The notes beneath the pieces are model-generated. The model worked only from the letters and a program-made list of their open reading frames with translations, made no database searches and was not told where the DNA came from. The translations under genes and the position numbers were made by a program. 64,000 nucleotides of DNA. Origin: Diaminobutyricibacter sp049994905. Its GTDB lineage: Bacteria; Actinomycetota; Actinomycetes; Actinomycetales; Microbacteriaceae. The stretch spans positions 1,860,001 to 1,924,000 of the forward strand of contig NZ_CP188258.1 in NCBI RefSeq assembly GCF_049994905.1, given 5' to 3'. Shown here in pieces: positions 35,251 through 42,762 of the stretch; position 1 is the stretch's first letter, and the number at the start of each line of letters is the position of its first letter.

Positions 35251-35298
35251 TCCCCAAGTCCGTCCTCGACCTGTGGCGGGTACAGAGAGCGAACACAC

Positions 35299-35646
35299 AT
35301 GCACATTCTCGATGAGCTGGACGCCGCGTCCCTCAAGCAGGACATCCCGGAGTTCCGCGCGGGCGACACCGTCAAGGTCCACGTCAACATCGTCGAGGGC
35401 AGCCGCTCTCGTATTCAGGTCTTCCAGGGCGTCGTCATCGGCCGCTCGGGCGAAGGCGTGCGCGAGACCTTCACGGTCCGCAAGGTCAGCTTCCAGGTCG
35501 GCGTCGAGCGTACCTTCCCGGTGCACTCGCCGATCATCGACCACATCGAGGTCGTGACGCGCGGTGACGTTCGTCGCGCGAAGCTGTACTACCTGCGCGA
35601 GCTTCGTGGCAAGAAGGCGAAGATCAAGGAAAAGCGCGAGAACTAG
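35299..35646 (+). CDS. rplS: 50S ribosomal protein L19
   Basis: L19 sits at the interface of the two ribosomal subunits. The 115-residue product has the standard core: FRAGDTVKVHVNIVEGSRSRIQVFQGVVIGR and the C-terminal RRAKLYYLRELRGKKAKIKEK. Length is normal. It has its own promoter and a structured leader, which fits its separation from trmD by map and a membrane-protein gene. lepB follows 84 bp downstream with a separate promoter. Confidence 0.97.
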   Translation: MHILDELDAASLKQDIPEFRAGDTVKVHVNIVEGSRSRIQVFQGVVIGRSGEGVRETFTVRKVSFQVGVERTFPVHSPIIDHIEVVTRGDVRRAKLYYLRELRGKKAKIKEKREN

Positions 35647-35701
35647 ACCCGCGCCGCCGACCCGCGGTCGGCTCACGGCGAATCCTGAGCTCCCGATCCC
35701 A

Positions 35702-35707
35702 TAAACT
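35702..35707 (+). promoter_or_regulatory. Putative -10 hexamer for lepB
   Basis: TAAACT 23 bases before the lepB ATG. The GAGCTC-rich spacing upstream includes an inverted repeat (GAGCTCCCGA near 35688, TCGGGAGCTC at 35711-35720) that flanks the -10 and could terminate rplS or modulate lepB. Confidence 0.4.
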
Positions 35708-35730
35708 GGGTCGGGAGCTCAGGCGGTTAA

Positions 35731-36477
35731 ATGACAGAAGACACATTGTCCACGCGTACAGAACGCGTCGCGGCAGACAAGCGCAGCAAGCAGCGCAGCG
35801 TCAAGCTCTTCGTCCGTGACATCCTCATCATCTTCGTGGTGGCGGTCCTCGTCTCCTTCCTGATCAAGACGTTCGTCGTCCGGTCGTTCTACATTCCGTC
35901 GGCATCGATGGAGAACACGCTCCAGATCAACGACCGCATCATCGTCAACGAGCTCGAGCCGAACCTCGTCCCCATTCAGCACGGCGACGTCGTCGTCTTC
36001 CGCGATCCGGGCGGCTGGCTACCGCCGTCGGTGCCGACGAACCAGAACCCTGTAGCTGCTGCGTGGGATGCTGCGCTGTCGTTCGTGGGACTCTCTGCGC
36101 CAGACAGCAATGATCACCTGATCAAACGCGTCATCGGGCTCCCCGGCGACCATGTGACGTGCTGCAACGCGCTCGGCCAGATGAGCGTCAACGGCGTTCC
36201 GCTGAAAGAGCCGTACGTTCTGCTGCCCGCGGGCTCGCAGGCGGTGTCGGGAATCACCTTCGACGTGACCGTACCGAAGGGGTCGCTCTGGGTGATGGGT
36301 GACAACCGTTACAACTCCGCCGACTCTCGGTACCATGTGAATGACCCCGGAAAAGGATTCGTGCCGATCAGCAACGTCGTCGGCCGCGCGTTCGTGATCA
36401 GCTGGCCGGTCAGCCGCTGGTCCTGGCTCGACGACTATCCCGACGTGTTCCGTGGGGTGGAGGACAGCCAGAAGTAA
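35731..36477 (+). CDS. lepB: Signal peptidase I
   Basis: LepB cleaves signal peptides of exported proteins on the outer face of the membrane. The 248-residue type I enzyme has a cytoplasmic N-terminus, one transmembrane helix (about 30-50), box B PSASM with the nucleophile Ser59, box D HLIKRVIGLPGDHV with the general base Lys132, and box E GDNRYNSADSR. The stop overlaps the rnhB ATG by one base (TAATG). Confidence 0.96.
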   Translation: MTEDTLSTRTERVAADKRSKQRSVKLFVRDILIIFVVAVLVSFLIKTFVVRSFYIPSASMENTLQINDRIIVNELEPNLVPIQHGDVVVFRDPGGWLPPSVPTNQNPVAAAWDAALSFVGLSAPDSNDHLIKRVIGLPGDHVTCCNALGQMSVNGVPLKEPYVLLPAGSQAVSGITFDVTVPKGSLWVMGDNRYNSADSRYHVNDPGKGFVPISNVVGRAFVISWPVSRWSWLDDYPDVFRGVEDSQK

Positions 36478-37136
36478 TGCCCGCAGACCCGACCCTGCGA
36501 TTCGAACGCTCGCTGTTCCGCAGCGGTGTCGAGTCGGTCATCGCCTGCGACGAGGTCGGGCGCGGTGCGCTTGCCGGCCCGGTCGCGGTCGGAATGGTCG
36601 TGATCGACCAGGGGGTGAGGCGCATGCCCAAGGGTCTCCGCGATTCCAAGCTGCTGCCCGAGCCGCACCGCGAAGCGCTCGCACCGTTGTGCACGAAGTG
36701 GGTTCTCTATTCGGCCGTCGGTCTGGCTTCCGCCGATGAGATCGATTCGCTCGGCCTGAGCAGGTGCCTGGGCCTCGCCGGCAGGCGTGCCCTGGAAAGC
36801 CTCGAGGCGATGGGCGCACCCGTCGGGTCGAGCATCCTCGTGCTCGACGGCAACTGGGACTATCTCAACCCGGCGCTCGACACGCGCGTTGACGTGGTGA
36901 CCAGGATCAAGGCCGACCGGGACTGCGCGTCGGTCGCCGCCGCATCCGTGATCGCCAAGGTCCATCGTGACAGGTTGCTGATCGACCGGGATGTCGTCAC
37001 TCCGGGCTACAGCTGGGCATCCAACAAGGGCTACGCCAGTCGGGCCCACTTCGCGGCCATCGAACTGCTCGGCCCGTCGGACTATCACCGGCTCAGCTGG
37101 CTGAAGGGCGACGTTCCGCTCGAACAGGTCGAGTGA
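36477..37136 (+). CDS. rnhB: Ribonuclease HII
   Basis: RNase HII removes ribonucleotides and RNA from DNA duplexes. The 219-residue product has the catalytic motif CDEVGRGALAGPV (Asp-Glu at about 22-23), LDGNWDYLNP with the next acidic residue, and KADRDCASVAAASVIAKVHRD. The length is normal. Its ATG overlaps the lepB stop, so lepB-rnhB is one operon. Confidence 0.96.
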   Translation: MPADPTLRFERSLFRSGVESVIACDEVGRGALAGPVAVGMVVIDQGVRRMPKGLRDSKLLPEPHREALAPLCTKWVLYSAVGLASADEIDSLGLSRCLGLAGRRALESLEAMGAPVGSSILVLDGNWDYLNPALDTRVDVVTRIKADRDCASVAAASVIAKVHRDRLLIDRDVVTPGYSWASNKGYASRAHFAAIELLGPSDYHRLSWLKGDVPLEQVE

Positions 37137-37144
37137 ATCCGGCA

Positions 37145-37150
37145 TAGACT
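37145..37150 (+). promoter_or_regulatory. Putative -10 hexamer for the DUF2469 gene
   Basis: TAGACT nine bases before ATG 37160, no Shine-Dalgarno sequence between; leaderless spacing. Confidence 0.4.
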
Positions 37151-37159
37151 TGTCGGACG

Positions 37160-37483
37160 ATGGATGAAGACGAGTTCGACGACTACGACCGTGAGGTCGA
37201 GCTGGCACTGTACCGCGAATACCGCGACGTCGTCGCACAGTTCAAGTACGTGATCGAGACCGAGCGGCGCTTCTACCTTGCCAACGAGGTGGAGTTCCTG
37301 CGTCGCGACACCGAGCACGACTTCTACTTCGAACTGACGATGAACGACGTCTGGGTGTGGGACGTCTATCGTTCCGATCGATTCGTCAAGTCCGTCCGTG
37401 TGCTCACGTTCAAAGATGTCAACATCGAAGAGTTGTCGAGCAAAGACTTCGAGCTGCCGAAAGAGCTCGCACTCGACGAGTGA
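37160..37483 (+). CDS. DUF2469-family protein
   Basis: This is a highly acidic 107-residue cytoplasmic protein starting MDEDEFDDYDREVELAL, with the strongly conserved actinobacterial segment FKYVIETERRFYLAN and DVWVWDVYR. DUF2469 is found almost only in actinobacteria, beside rnhB and yraN, and has no established function. The conservation and tight linkage hint at a nucleic-acid role, but no motif shows this. A 333-bp gap with a gene remnant separates it from yraN. Confidence 0.9.
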   Translation: MDEDEFDDYDREVELALYREYRDVVAQFKYVIETERRFYLANEVEFLRRDTEHDFYFELTMNDVWVWDVYRSDRFVKSVRVLTFKDVNIEELSSKDFELPKELALDE

Positions 37484-37520
37484 GCCAAGCGGCCGGATCG
37501 GATCCTGCCGGATTCGGGCC

Positions 37521-37673
37521 ATGTTTCGTCGCGCCGTCCTCATCGGGCCGGGGCTGAACCCGATCAACACCACGATGATCTCGGTGGCGTTCGTACCGAT
37601 AGCCACCGACCTCCGGCTCACCGGTGCGGCTCCTGCTCGTGAACCCCTCTGGCGTTGTTCGATCGCAGTCTGA
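37521..37673 (+). pseudogene. Remnant of an MFS transporter N-terminus
   Basis: A 50-residue open frame begins FRRAVLIGPGLNPINTTM and runs on through ISVAFVPIATDL, a clear match in style to the first helix of EmrB/QacA-like MFS transporters (G-P-A-L-N-P-I-N-[ST]-[ST]-M). After about 33 residues the similarity stops and the frame ends at 37673; no other frame up to 37816 continues the transporter. It is therefore a broken 5' fragment of a once larger gene. It fills the 333-bp gap 37484-37816, in which I see nothing else. Confidence 0.6.
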
Positions 37674-37816
37674 GCTGGCGGCCCCTCCCGCTCTGACCGG
37701 CGTCGTGCGACACCGAATCTCCTCCACATCGGGGATACGAGCATGCTCATCCACAGATCGGTTGTGCACCCGGACATCGCCCCGGGGATGCCGCGAAGCT
37801 GGATGCGGAGGCAGCA

Positions 37817-38170
37817 ATGGCAGACAAAGACGACCTGGGCAGGCGCGGCGAGGACATCGCGGCGACGTGGCTCGAGCAGCGGGGAATGGCCGTGATCGAA
37901 CGCAACTGGAGGTGTTCGGCAGGTGAGATCGACATCATCCTGAGGGAGGGTACGACAACGGTCTTCGCTGAGGTGAAGACGCGCACGTCGACGGCGTTCG
38001 GGCATCCGTTCGAGGCGATAACCGCGGTCAAGGCCGGGCGGCTGAGACGACTCGCGGCCGAATGGTGCCGGGCGAATCCGACGCCGGGGGAGATTCGCAT
38101 CGACGTGATCGCGATCCTCGATGCGTGGAGCCCACGGCCGACCATCGAACACGTGAGCGGTGCCGTCTGA
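37817..38170 (+). CDS. yraN: YraN family (UPF0102) endonuclease-fold protein
   Basis: UPF0102 proteins have a Holliday-junction-resolvase-like fold with unproven nuclease activity. The 117-residue product has the family signature DLGRRGEDIAATWLEQRG, the putative catalytic AGEIDIILREG (Glu-x-Asp) and VFAEVKTRTS (Glu-x-Lys). Length is normal. The stop overlaps the comM ATG at 38170 (TGATG). It begins the yraN-comM-dprA-xerC group. Confidence 0.94.
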   Translation: MADKDDLGRRGEDIAATWLEQRGMAVIERNWRCSAGEIDIILREGTTTVFAEVKTRTSTAFGHPFEAITAVKAGRLRRLAAEWCRANPTPGEIRIDVIAILDAWSPRPTIEHVSGAV

Positions 38171-39750
38171 TGGCTGTTGCCCGAACGTTCGCCGTCGCAC
38201 TCAACGGGCTCGACGGTCATGTCGTCGAGGTCGAGGCCGACATCGCCGCGGGGCTTCCCGCGTTCGTCCTCATCGGACTGCCCGACACCGCTCTCGGCGA
38301 ATCCCGCGAGAGGGTGCGGGCCGCCGCCGTGAACGCGGGGTGCCCGTTGACCCAACGCAAACTCACCATCAACCTCTCGCCCGCGGCTCTTCGCAAACAG
38401 GGCTCTGGGTTCGACCTCGCGATCGCCGTGGCTGCGCTCGCCGCAGCGGGAGACGTATCGGTCGAGTCCGTCGCCGGTGTGGTCCACCTCGGCGAGCTGG
38501 GGCTCGACGGGCGGCTCCGGCCGATCCCTGGGGTCCTTCCGTCGGTCGCCGCAGCACGTCGCGCGGGGTTTGCGAATGTCATGGTGCCGACAGCGAATGC
38601 CGAAGAGGCCGAGCTGGTCGACGGGATCCGGGTGACGGCCGTCGCGTCGCTCCGCGATGCGGCGATCTGGCACGGCGGCCGCTTCTCGCACGAGCCGTCA
38701 GAGGCGGTCGGGCTTTCCCGATCGGCCGACCATCGTGCAGATGACGACACGAGCCTCGATATGGGCGACGTCCTTGGAAACGACGACGTGGTCGAGGCGC
38801 TCACCGTGGCGGCCGCAGGCGGCCATCACGTGTCGATGATCGGTCCGCCAGGCGCGGGCAAGACAATGCTCGCTTCCAGGCTGCCCGGGATCCTTCCCGA
38901 CCTGACCGACGATGAAGCCCTCGAGGTGACTTCGATCCGCTCGCTGGTGGGAGCGCCAATCGGGCGGGAGCTCGTACGCCGTCCACCGTTCGAGGCGCCC
39001 CATCACACTTCCTCGGCGGTGTCGATCGTCGGTGGCGGAAGTGGGCGCATCGTTCCGGGTGCGGTGGTGCGCGCCACCAGCGGCGTGCTCTTCCTCGACG
39101 AAGCGCCCGAGTTCCCGGCACGGGTGCTCGACGTGCTCCGCCAGCCGCTCGAGTCCGGAACCATCGCGATCCACCGGGCGAACGGCGTCGCGGCGTTTCC
39201 CGCACGATTCCAGCTGGTCCTCGCGGCGAATCCGTGCCCGTGCGGGCGGTACGGCTCACCCGACGATGAATGTACCTGCACTCCGATCGCGCGACGACGG
39301 TACCTTGCTCGCCTGTCCGGGCCGCTCCTCGACCGCGTCGACATCCGGCTGACCGTTCGTCGGCTGGGTGTTGCGGCGATTCGGGCGTCGCGCGCGCGGG
39401 ACGACCAACGGGCGACCGCCGGGGAGGGCAACCATGGGTCCGGTACCAGCGCAGCGATCCGGCGGCGGGTCGTGGAGGCGAGGGCTGTGGCTGCAGAGCG
39501 ACTGGCCGCCACGCCGTGGACTCGCAACTGCCAGGTGACCGGAAATTGGCTGAGGACCGGCCCGAGGCGACTTCCCCAGACCGCCACGAGATCGCTCGAC
39601 CGCGCGTTCGAGCGGGGAGCGCTCACGATGCGCGGCTTCGATCGCACTCTTCGCCTTGCGTGGACGCTCGCCGATCTCGATACCGCCCTGACGCCGACGG
39701 CGCACCATGTCGGCGCCGCTCTTTTCCTTCGACGGGGGATGGAAGCATGA
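38170..39750 (+). CDS. comM: ComM/YifB-family Mg chelatase-like AAA ATPase
   Basis: ComM is a hexameric helicase that promotes branch migration during natural transformation. The 526-residue product has an N-terminal Lon-S16-like domain (GLPDTALGESRERVRAA; NLSPAALRKQGSGFDLAIA), Walker A GPPGAGKTM at about 225-233, FLDEAPEF as Walker B, the NPCPCG motif with Cys pairs, and the arginine-rich RLSGPLLDRVDI. ATG 38170 overlaps yraN and the stop overlaps dprA. It does not prove the cell is naturally competent; comM is widespread. Confidence 0.94.
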   Translation: MAVARTFAVALNGLDGHVVEVEADIAAGLPAFVLIGLPDTALGESRERVRAAAVNAGCPLTQRKLTINLSPAALRKQGSGFDLAIAVAALAAAGDVSVESVAGVVHLGELGLDGRLRPIPGVLPSVAAARRAGFANVMVPTANAEEAELVDGIRVTAVASLRDAAIWHGGRFSHEPSEAVGLSRSADHRADDDTSLDMGDVLGNDDVVEALTVAAAGGHHVSMIGPPGAGKTMLASRLPGILPDLTDDEALEVTSIRSLVGAPIGRELVRRPPFEAPHHTSSAVSIVGGGSGRIVPGAVVRATSGVLFLDEAPEFPARVLDVLRQPLESGTIAIHRANGVAAFPARFQLVLAANPCPCGRYGSPDDECTCTPIARRRYLARLSGPLLDRVDIRLTVRRLGVAAIRASRARDDQRATAGEGNHGSGTSAAIRRRVVEARAVAAERLAATPWTRNCQVTGNWLRTGPRRLPQTATRSLDRAFERGALTMRGFDRTLRLAWTLADLDTALTPTAHHVGAALFLRRGMEA

Positions 39751-41045
39751 CGTACCTCGGACTCACGGCCGAACAGCTGACCGCCCACGTGGCGCGCGTC
39801 GTTCCGCCGCAGTCGGGGCGGCAAGGTGCGGTGTCGGCGCCTGGTGCGTCCTCCGGTGACGCGTCGACGACGCGAACCCGGTTCGCTCGTGCCGTACTGA
39901 CCTCACTCGCCGAACCGGGCGACTCCGACGCCGGCGTTCTGATTGCGGCGATCGGTCCGGTGGAGGCACTTCGCGCCATCGTCGAACGGCGGTCAGCCCC
40001 CGACATTCTGGCCGAGGTGAGCGAGCACGACCCAGCGGCCACGGAAATGCTCGTGGGACGCCTTGAAAACGCACTTGAGCGATGGCACCCCCGCGCGTCG
40101 CTGACCGCGGCCGCACGCTCCTTCGAGTCCGGCGCTCGCGTGCGCGCCGCGCTGGTGACGCCGGAAGACGACCTGTGGCCGGCGTCACTCGCCGACCTCG
40201 GCAGTGGTGCACCGATCGCGCTCTGGGTGCGGGGCGAGCTCGGCCGTCTCGGCGAACTCCGCCGTTCTGTCGCCCTCGTCGGAGCACGCGCGGCGACAGG
40301 CTACGGGGAGCACGTGGCCATGGAAGTCGCCTCCGGCCTCGCCGACCGGGGGCTCTCGACAGTATCCGGCGGTGCGTACGGTATCGATGGCGCGGTGCAC
40401 AGGGCGAGTCTCGCAAGCGACGCGACGACAGTCGCCTTCCTCGCCGGAGGTGTCGACCGGCTCTACCCCGCCGGTCACACCGACCTGTTGCAGCGGGTCG
40501 CCGAACGCGGACTCCTCATCGCAGAGCTGCCGTGCGGGTCGTCGCCGACGAAATGGCGATTCCTTATGCGAAACAGACTCATTGCGGCCGCGAGTACAGC
40601 CACAGTGGTCGTCGAGGCCGGGCGGCGCTCCGGCTCTCTCAACACGGCGGGCCACGCGGCAACGATCGGCCGCCCACTGGGAGCGGTTCCCGGTCCCGTG
40701 ACATCGCCGGCCTCTGCCGGATGCCATCGTCTGATCCGCGAATACGGGGCGGAATGTGTGACGAACGCCGATGAGATCGCCGAACTCTCCGGTCTGTGGA
40801 GCCCCACCGAAGGCAGCGGAGCGGCGCACAAGGAGTCTTCGGGTGGCGGAAGATCCCTCGCCCCTGAGGCGCTCAGGATTATCGACGCCCTCAGCGCCCG
40901 GGCCTCGCGAAGCGTCGCCGAACTCTCCGTGATCACCGGCATGTCGCCGCGCGACGTGATTGCAACGCTCGGCACCCTCGACGTCGAAGGCCTCGCACGG
41001 GAACGAGCCGGGAGGTGGCTGAAGGCGCCGCCCGGCACGCGGTGA
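39747..41045 (+). CDS. dprA: DNA-processing protein DprA
   Basis: DprA loads RecA on incoming single-stranded DNA. The 432-residue product has an extended N-terminal region (about 1-150), then the Rossmann-like DprA domain with SVALVGARAATGYGEHVA, STVSGGAYGIDGAVHRASL, AFLAGGVDRLYP and the KWRFLMRNRLIAA stretch, and a C-terminal winged-helix (VAELSVITGMSPRDVIATLG). It is longer than many DprA proteins because of the N-terminal part. ATG overlaps the comM stop. Confidence 0.94.
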   Translation: MTYLGLTAEQLTAHVARVVPPQSGRQGAVSAPGASSGDASTTRTRFARAVLTSLAEPGDSDAGVLIAAIGPVEALRAIVERRSAPDILAEVSEHDPAATEMLVGRLENALERWHPRASLTAAARSFESGARVRAALVTPEDDLWPASLADLGSGAPIALWVRGELGRLGELRRSVALVGARAATGYGEHVAMEVASGLADRGLSTVSGGAYGIDGAVHRASLASDATTVAFLAGGVDRLYPAGHTDLLQRVAERGLLIAELPCGSSPTKWRFLMRNRLIAAASTATVVVEAGRRSGSLNTAGHAATIGRPLGAVPGPVTSPASAGCHRLIREYGAECVTNADEIAELSGLWSPTEGSGAAHKESSGGGRSLAPEALRIIDALSARASRSVAELSVITGMSPRDVIATLGTLDVEGLARERAGRWLKAPPGTR

Positions 41046-41097
41046 GACCAGGTGAATGCGGGGAAACGCCAGGTGCGGAGCGTCGCTCCGAGACGGA

Positions 41098-42030
41098 GTG
41101 CCGTTCACAGAGCAAGCTGGGCACGTGGAGCTTCAGCGGGCGGTCGAGGACTACGCGATACACCTGACCGCAGAGCGGGGCTACTCGCCGCAGACGGTCC
41201 GCGCCTACCGGTCAGATCTGGCGGCGCTCATCGCTTTCGCCGGTACGCGCAACATCGGCACCACCGAAGATCTCACCCTCGACCTGCTCCGCGACTGGCT
41301 CTGGAACGCATCCCAGGCGGGACTCGCCAAAGCAACGCTCGCCAGACGGTCGGCCTCCGCGAAAGGATTCAGCGCGTGGGTCGCCCGCACCGGCGGCGGG
41401 GCGCACGACCCCGCGGCGCGCCTGCGCTCGCCGAAGCCCGACAAGACTCTTCCCCGGGTGATCAATCGACAGCAGATGGCAGGAATGCTCGACGCGCTCA
41501 TCACACGCAGCGCGACGGGAGACCCGGCGGCGAAGCGCGATCTCGCCGTCATCGAGCTGCTCTACGCGACGGGCATCCGTGTATCCGAACTCACCGGTCT
41601 CGACATCGACGACGTCGACCTCGAACGTCTCACCCTGCGTGTCCTCGGCAAAGGATCCAAAGAACGCGTCGTTCCGTTCGGCGTACCGGCGCACACCGCC
41701 GTCATCGACTACCTCCGCAACGCGCGCCCCGCGATCGCGACCGCAGCATCCGGACCGGCGCTGCTCCTCGGGGACCGCGGCAGCAGACTCGGAACCCGTG
41801 CCGTCTACCAACTCGTCGCCTCCCTCCTGGCCGGCCTCCCGGGAGCAGGACCGGCAGGTCCCCACGCACTGCGCCACACGGCAGCGACACACCTTCTGGA
41901 CGGGGGTGCAGACCTGCGGGCGGTACAAGAACTCCTCGGCCACGCCAGCCTCGGAACGACCCAGATCTACACGCACGTCTCCACCGAACGGCTGAAAGAG
42001 AGCTATCGCATCGCTCATCCCCGCGCCTGA
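41098..42030 (+). CDS. xerC: Tyrosine recombinase XerC
   Basis: XerC, with XerD, resolves chromosome dimers at dif. The 310-residue product has the N-terminal core-binding SAM-like domain (YAIHLTAERGYSPQTVRAYR) and the catalytic domain with Arg in ATGIRVSELTGL, Lys in GKGSKERVVP, HALRHTAATHLL, the second His in LGHASLGTTQIY, and the Tyr in YTHV. The start is uncertain: GTG 41098 gives a typical length; ATG 41056 or GTG 41125 are alternatives, none with a good ribosome binding site. A tyrosine recombinase next to dprA is usual for XerC. Confidence 0.9.
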   Translation: MPFTEQAGHVELQRAVEDYAIHLTAERGYSPQTVRAYRSDLAALIAFAGTRNIGTTEDLTLDLLRDWLWNASQAGLAKATLARRSASAKGFSAWVARTGGGAHDPAARLRSPKPDKTLPRVINRQQMAGMLDALITRSATGDPAAKRDLAVIELLYATGIRVSELTGLDIDDVDLERLTLRVLGKGSKERVVPFGVPAHTAVIDYLRNARPAIATAASGPALLLGDRGSRLGTRAVYQLVASLLAGLPGAGPAGPHALRHTAATHLLDGGADLRAVQELLGHASLGTTQIYTHVSTERLKESYRIAHPRA

Positions 42031-42035
42031 AGTGC

Positions 42036-42605
42036 TCAGCGCAGCGGCAAGAGGACCGCGCGCGGCAGCCGGTCGAAGAAAAGCAACGGCGAAACATACG
42101 CACCGTGCAGCCGCACCCCGACGTGAAGGCAGCCCGACTCGCAGTGGCCGCCCTCAGCGACGTGACCGACGACCTCGCCCCGCGCAACACGATGATCCCT
42201 CCCGACGACAGCGTCGAGCGGTTCGAAACTGACGAGAAGGTCATCGCCGACATCGATGGTCAGTACCGGCCGATCCACCACGACACCGGAGAAGGTGACC
42301 ACACCATCCGCCGGCGAACGTACGTCGGCCCCGGTGCTGACGGTGAGGTCGATGCCACGATGGCCCGAAGAATACGGGGTGGCCGGAGCGATGAAACTCC
42401 GGCCCACAACGATGGGCGGTGCGATCGGCCAGGGCCAGCGCGCTGCGCCTGCCGGAGCCATCGCAATCCGCTCGACCTGGACCGGGGGAGCGCTCGGCGC
42501 GCGAGCGACGGCAGCGGAAGGCAGAGCCAGGGTCACAATGATCAGCACAGTAATGGCGGCCCCATGGGTCACGACGGCACGCGCGGGATCGGAATGTCGG
42601 CTCAT
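42036..42605 (-). CDS. M23-family peptidase (LytM fold), secreted
   Basis: This is a peptidoglycan peptidase-like protein of 189 residues: an N-terminal signal or membrane segment (VVTHGAAITVLIIVTLALP, about residues 12-30) followed directly by a LytM domain with YSSGHRGIDLTV (His and Asp zinc ligands), PADGVVTFSG and CLHVGVRL near the end. The usual HxH motif is CxH here, as in many actinobacterial relatives; activity is therefore uncertain. ATG 42605 follows GAGGAT. It converges on xerC and diverges from the sugar transporter. Confidence 0.85.
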   Translation of the reverse strand: MSRHSDPARAVVTHGAAITVLIIVTLALPSAAVARAPSAPPVQVERIAMAPAGAARWPWPIAPPIVVGRSFIAPATPYSSGHRGIDLTVSTGADVRSPADGVVTFSGVVVDRPVLTIDVGDDLLVSFEPLDAVVGRDHRVARGEVVGHVAEGGHCESGCLHVGVRLHGAYVSPLLFFDRLPRAVLLPLR

Positions 42606-42762
42606 GAGCCCATCCTCACGAACGTCCACGGATCGAACCGGCGCTGCCCGCGCTTCTGTGGAAACCGACTCGGGCACGTCGGATTGGGGAGGGAGAGAGG
42701 GACTGACCCACGCCCGATGCAGGGGTACCGTATGCGGAAACAACGGACCGAAGGGGGCACCG

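Noticed and set aside
41098..42030. Integrase of a mobile element.
   Set aside because: Gene order (dprA just upstream, rpsB region downstream), normal XerC length and absence of att-like repeats or phage genes point to the housekeeping recombinase.
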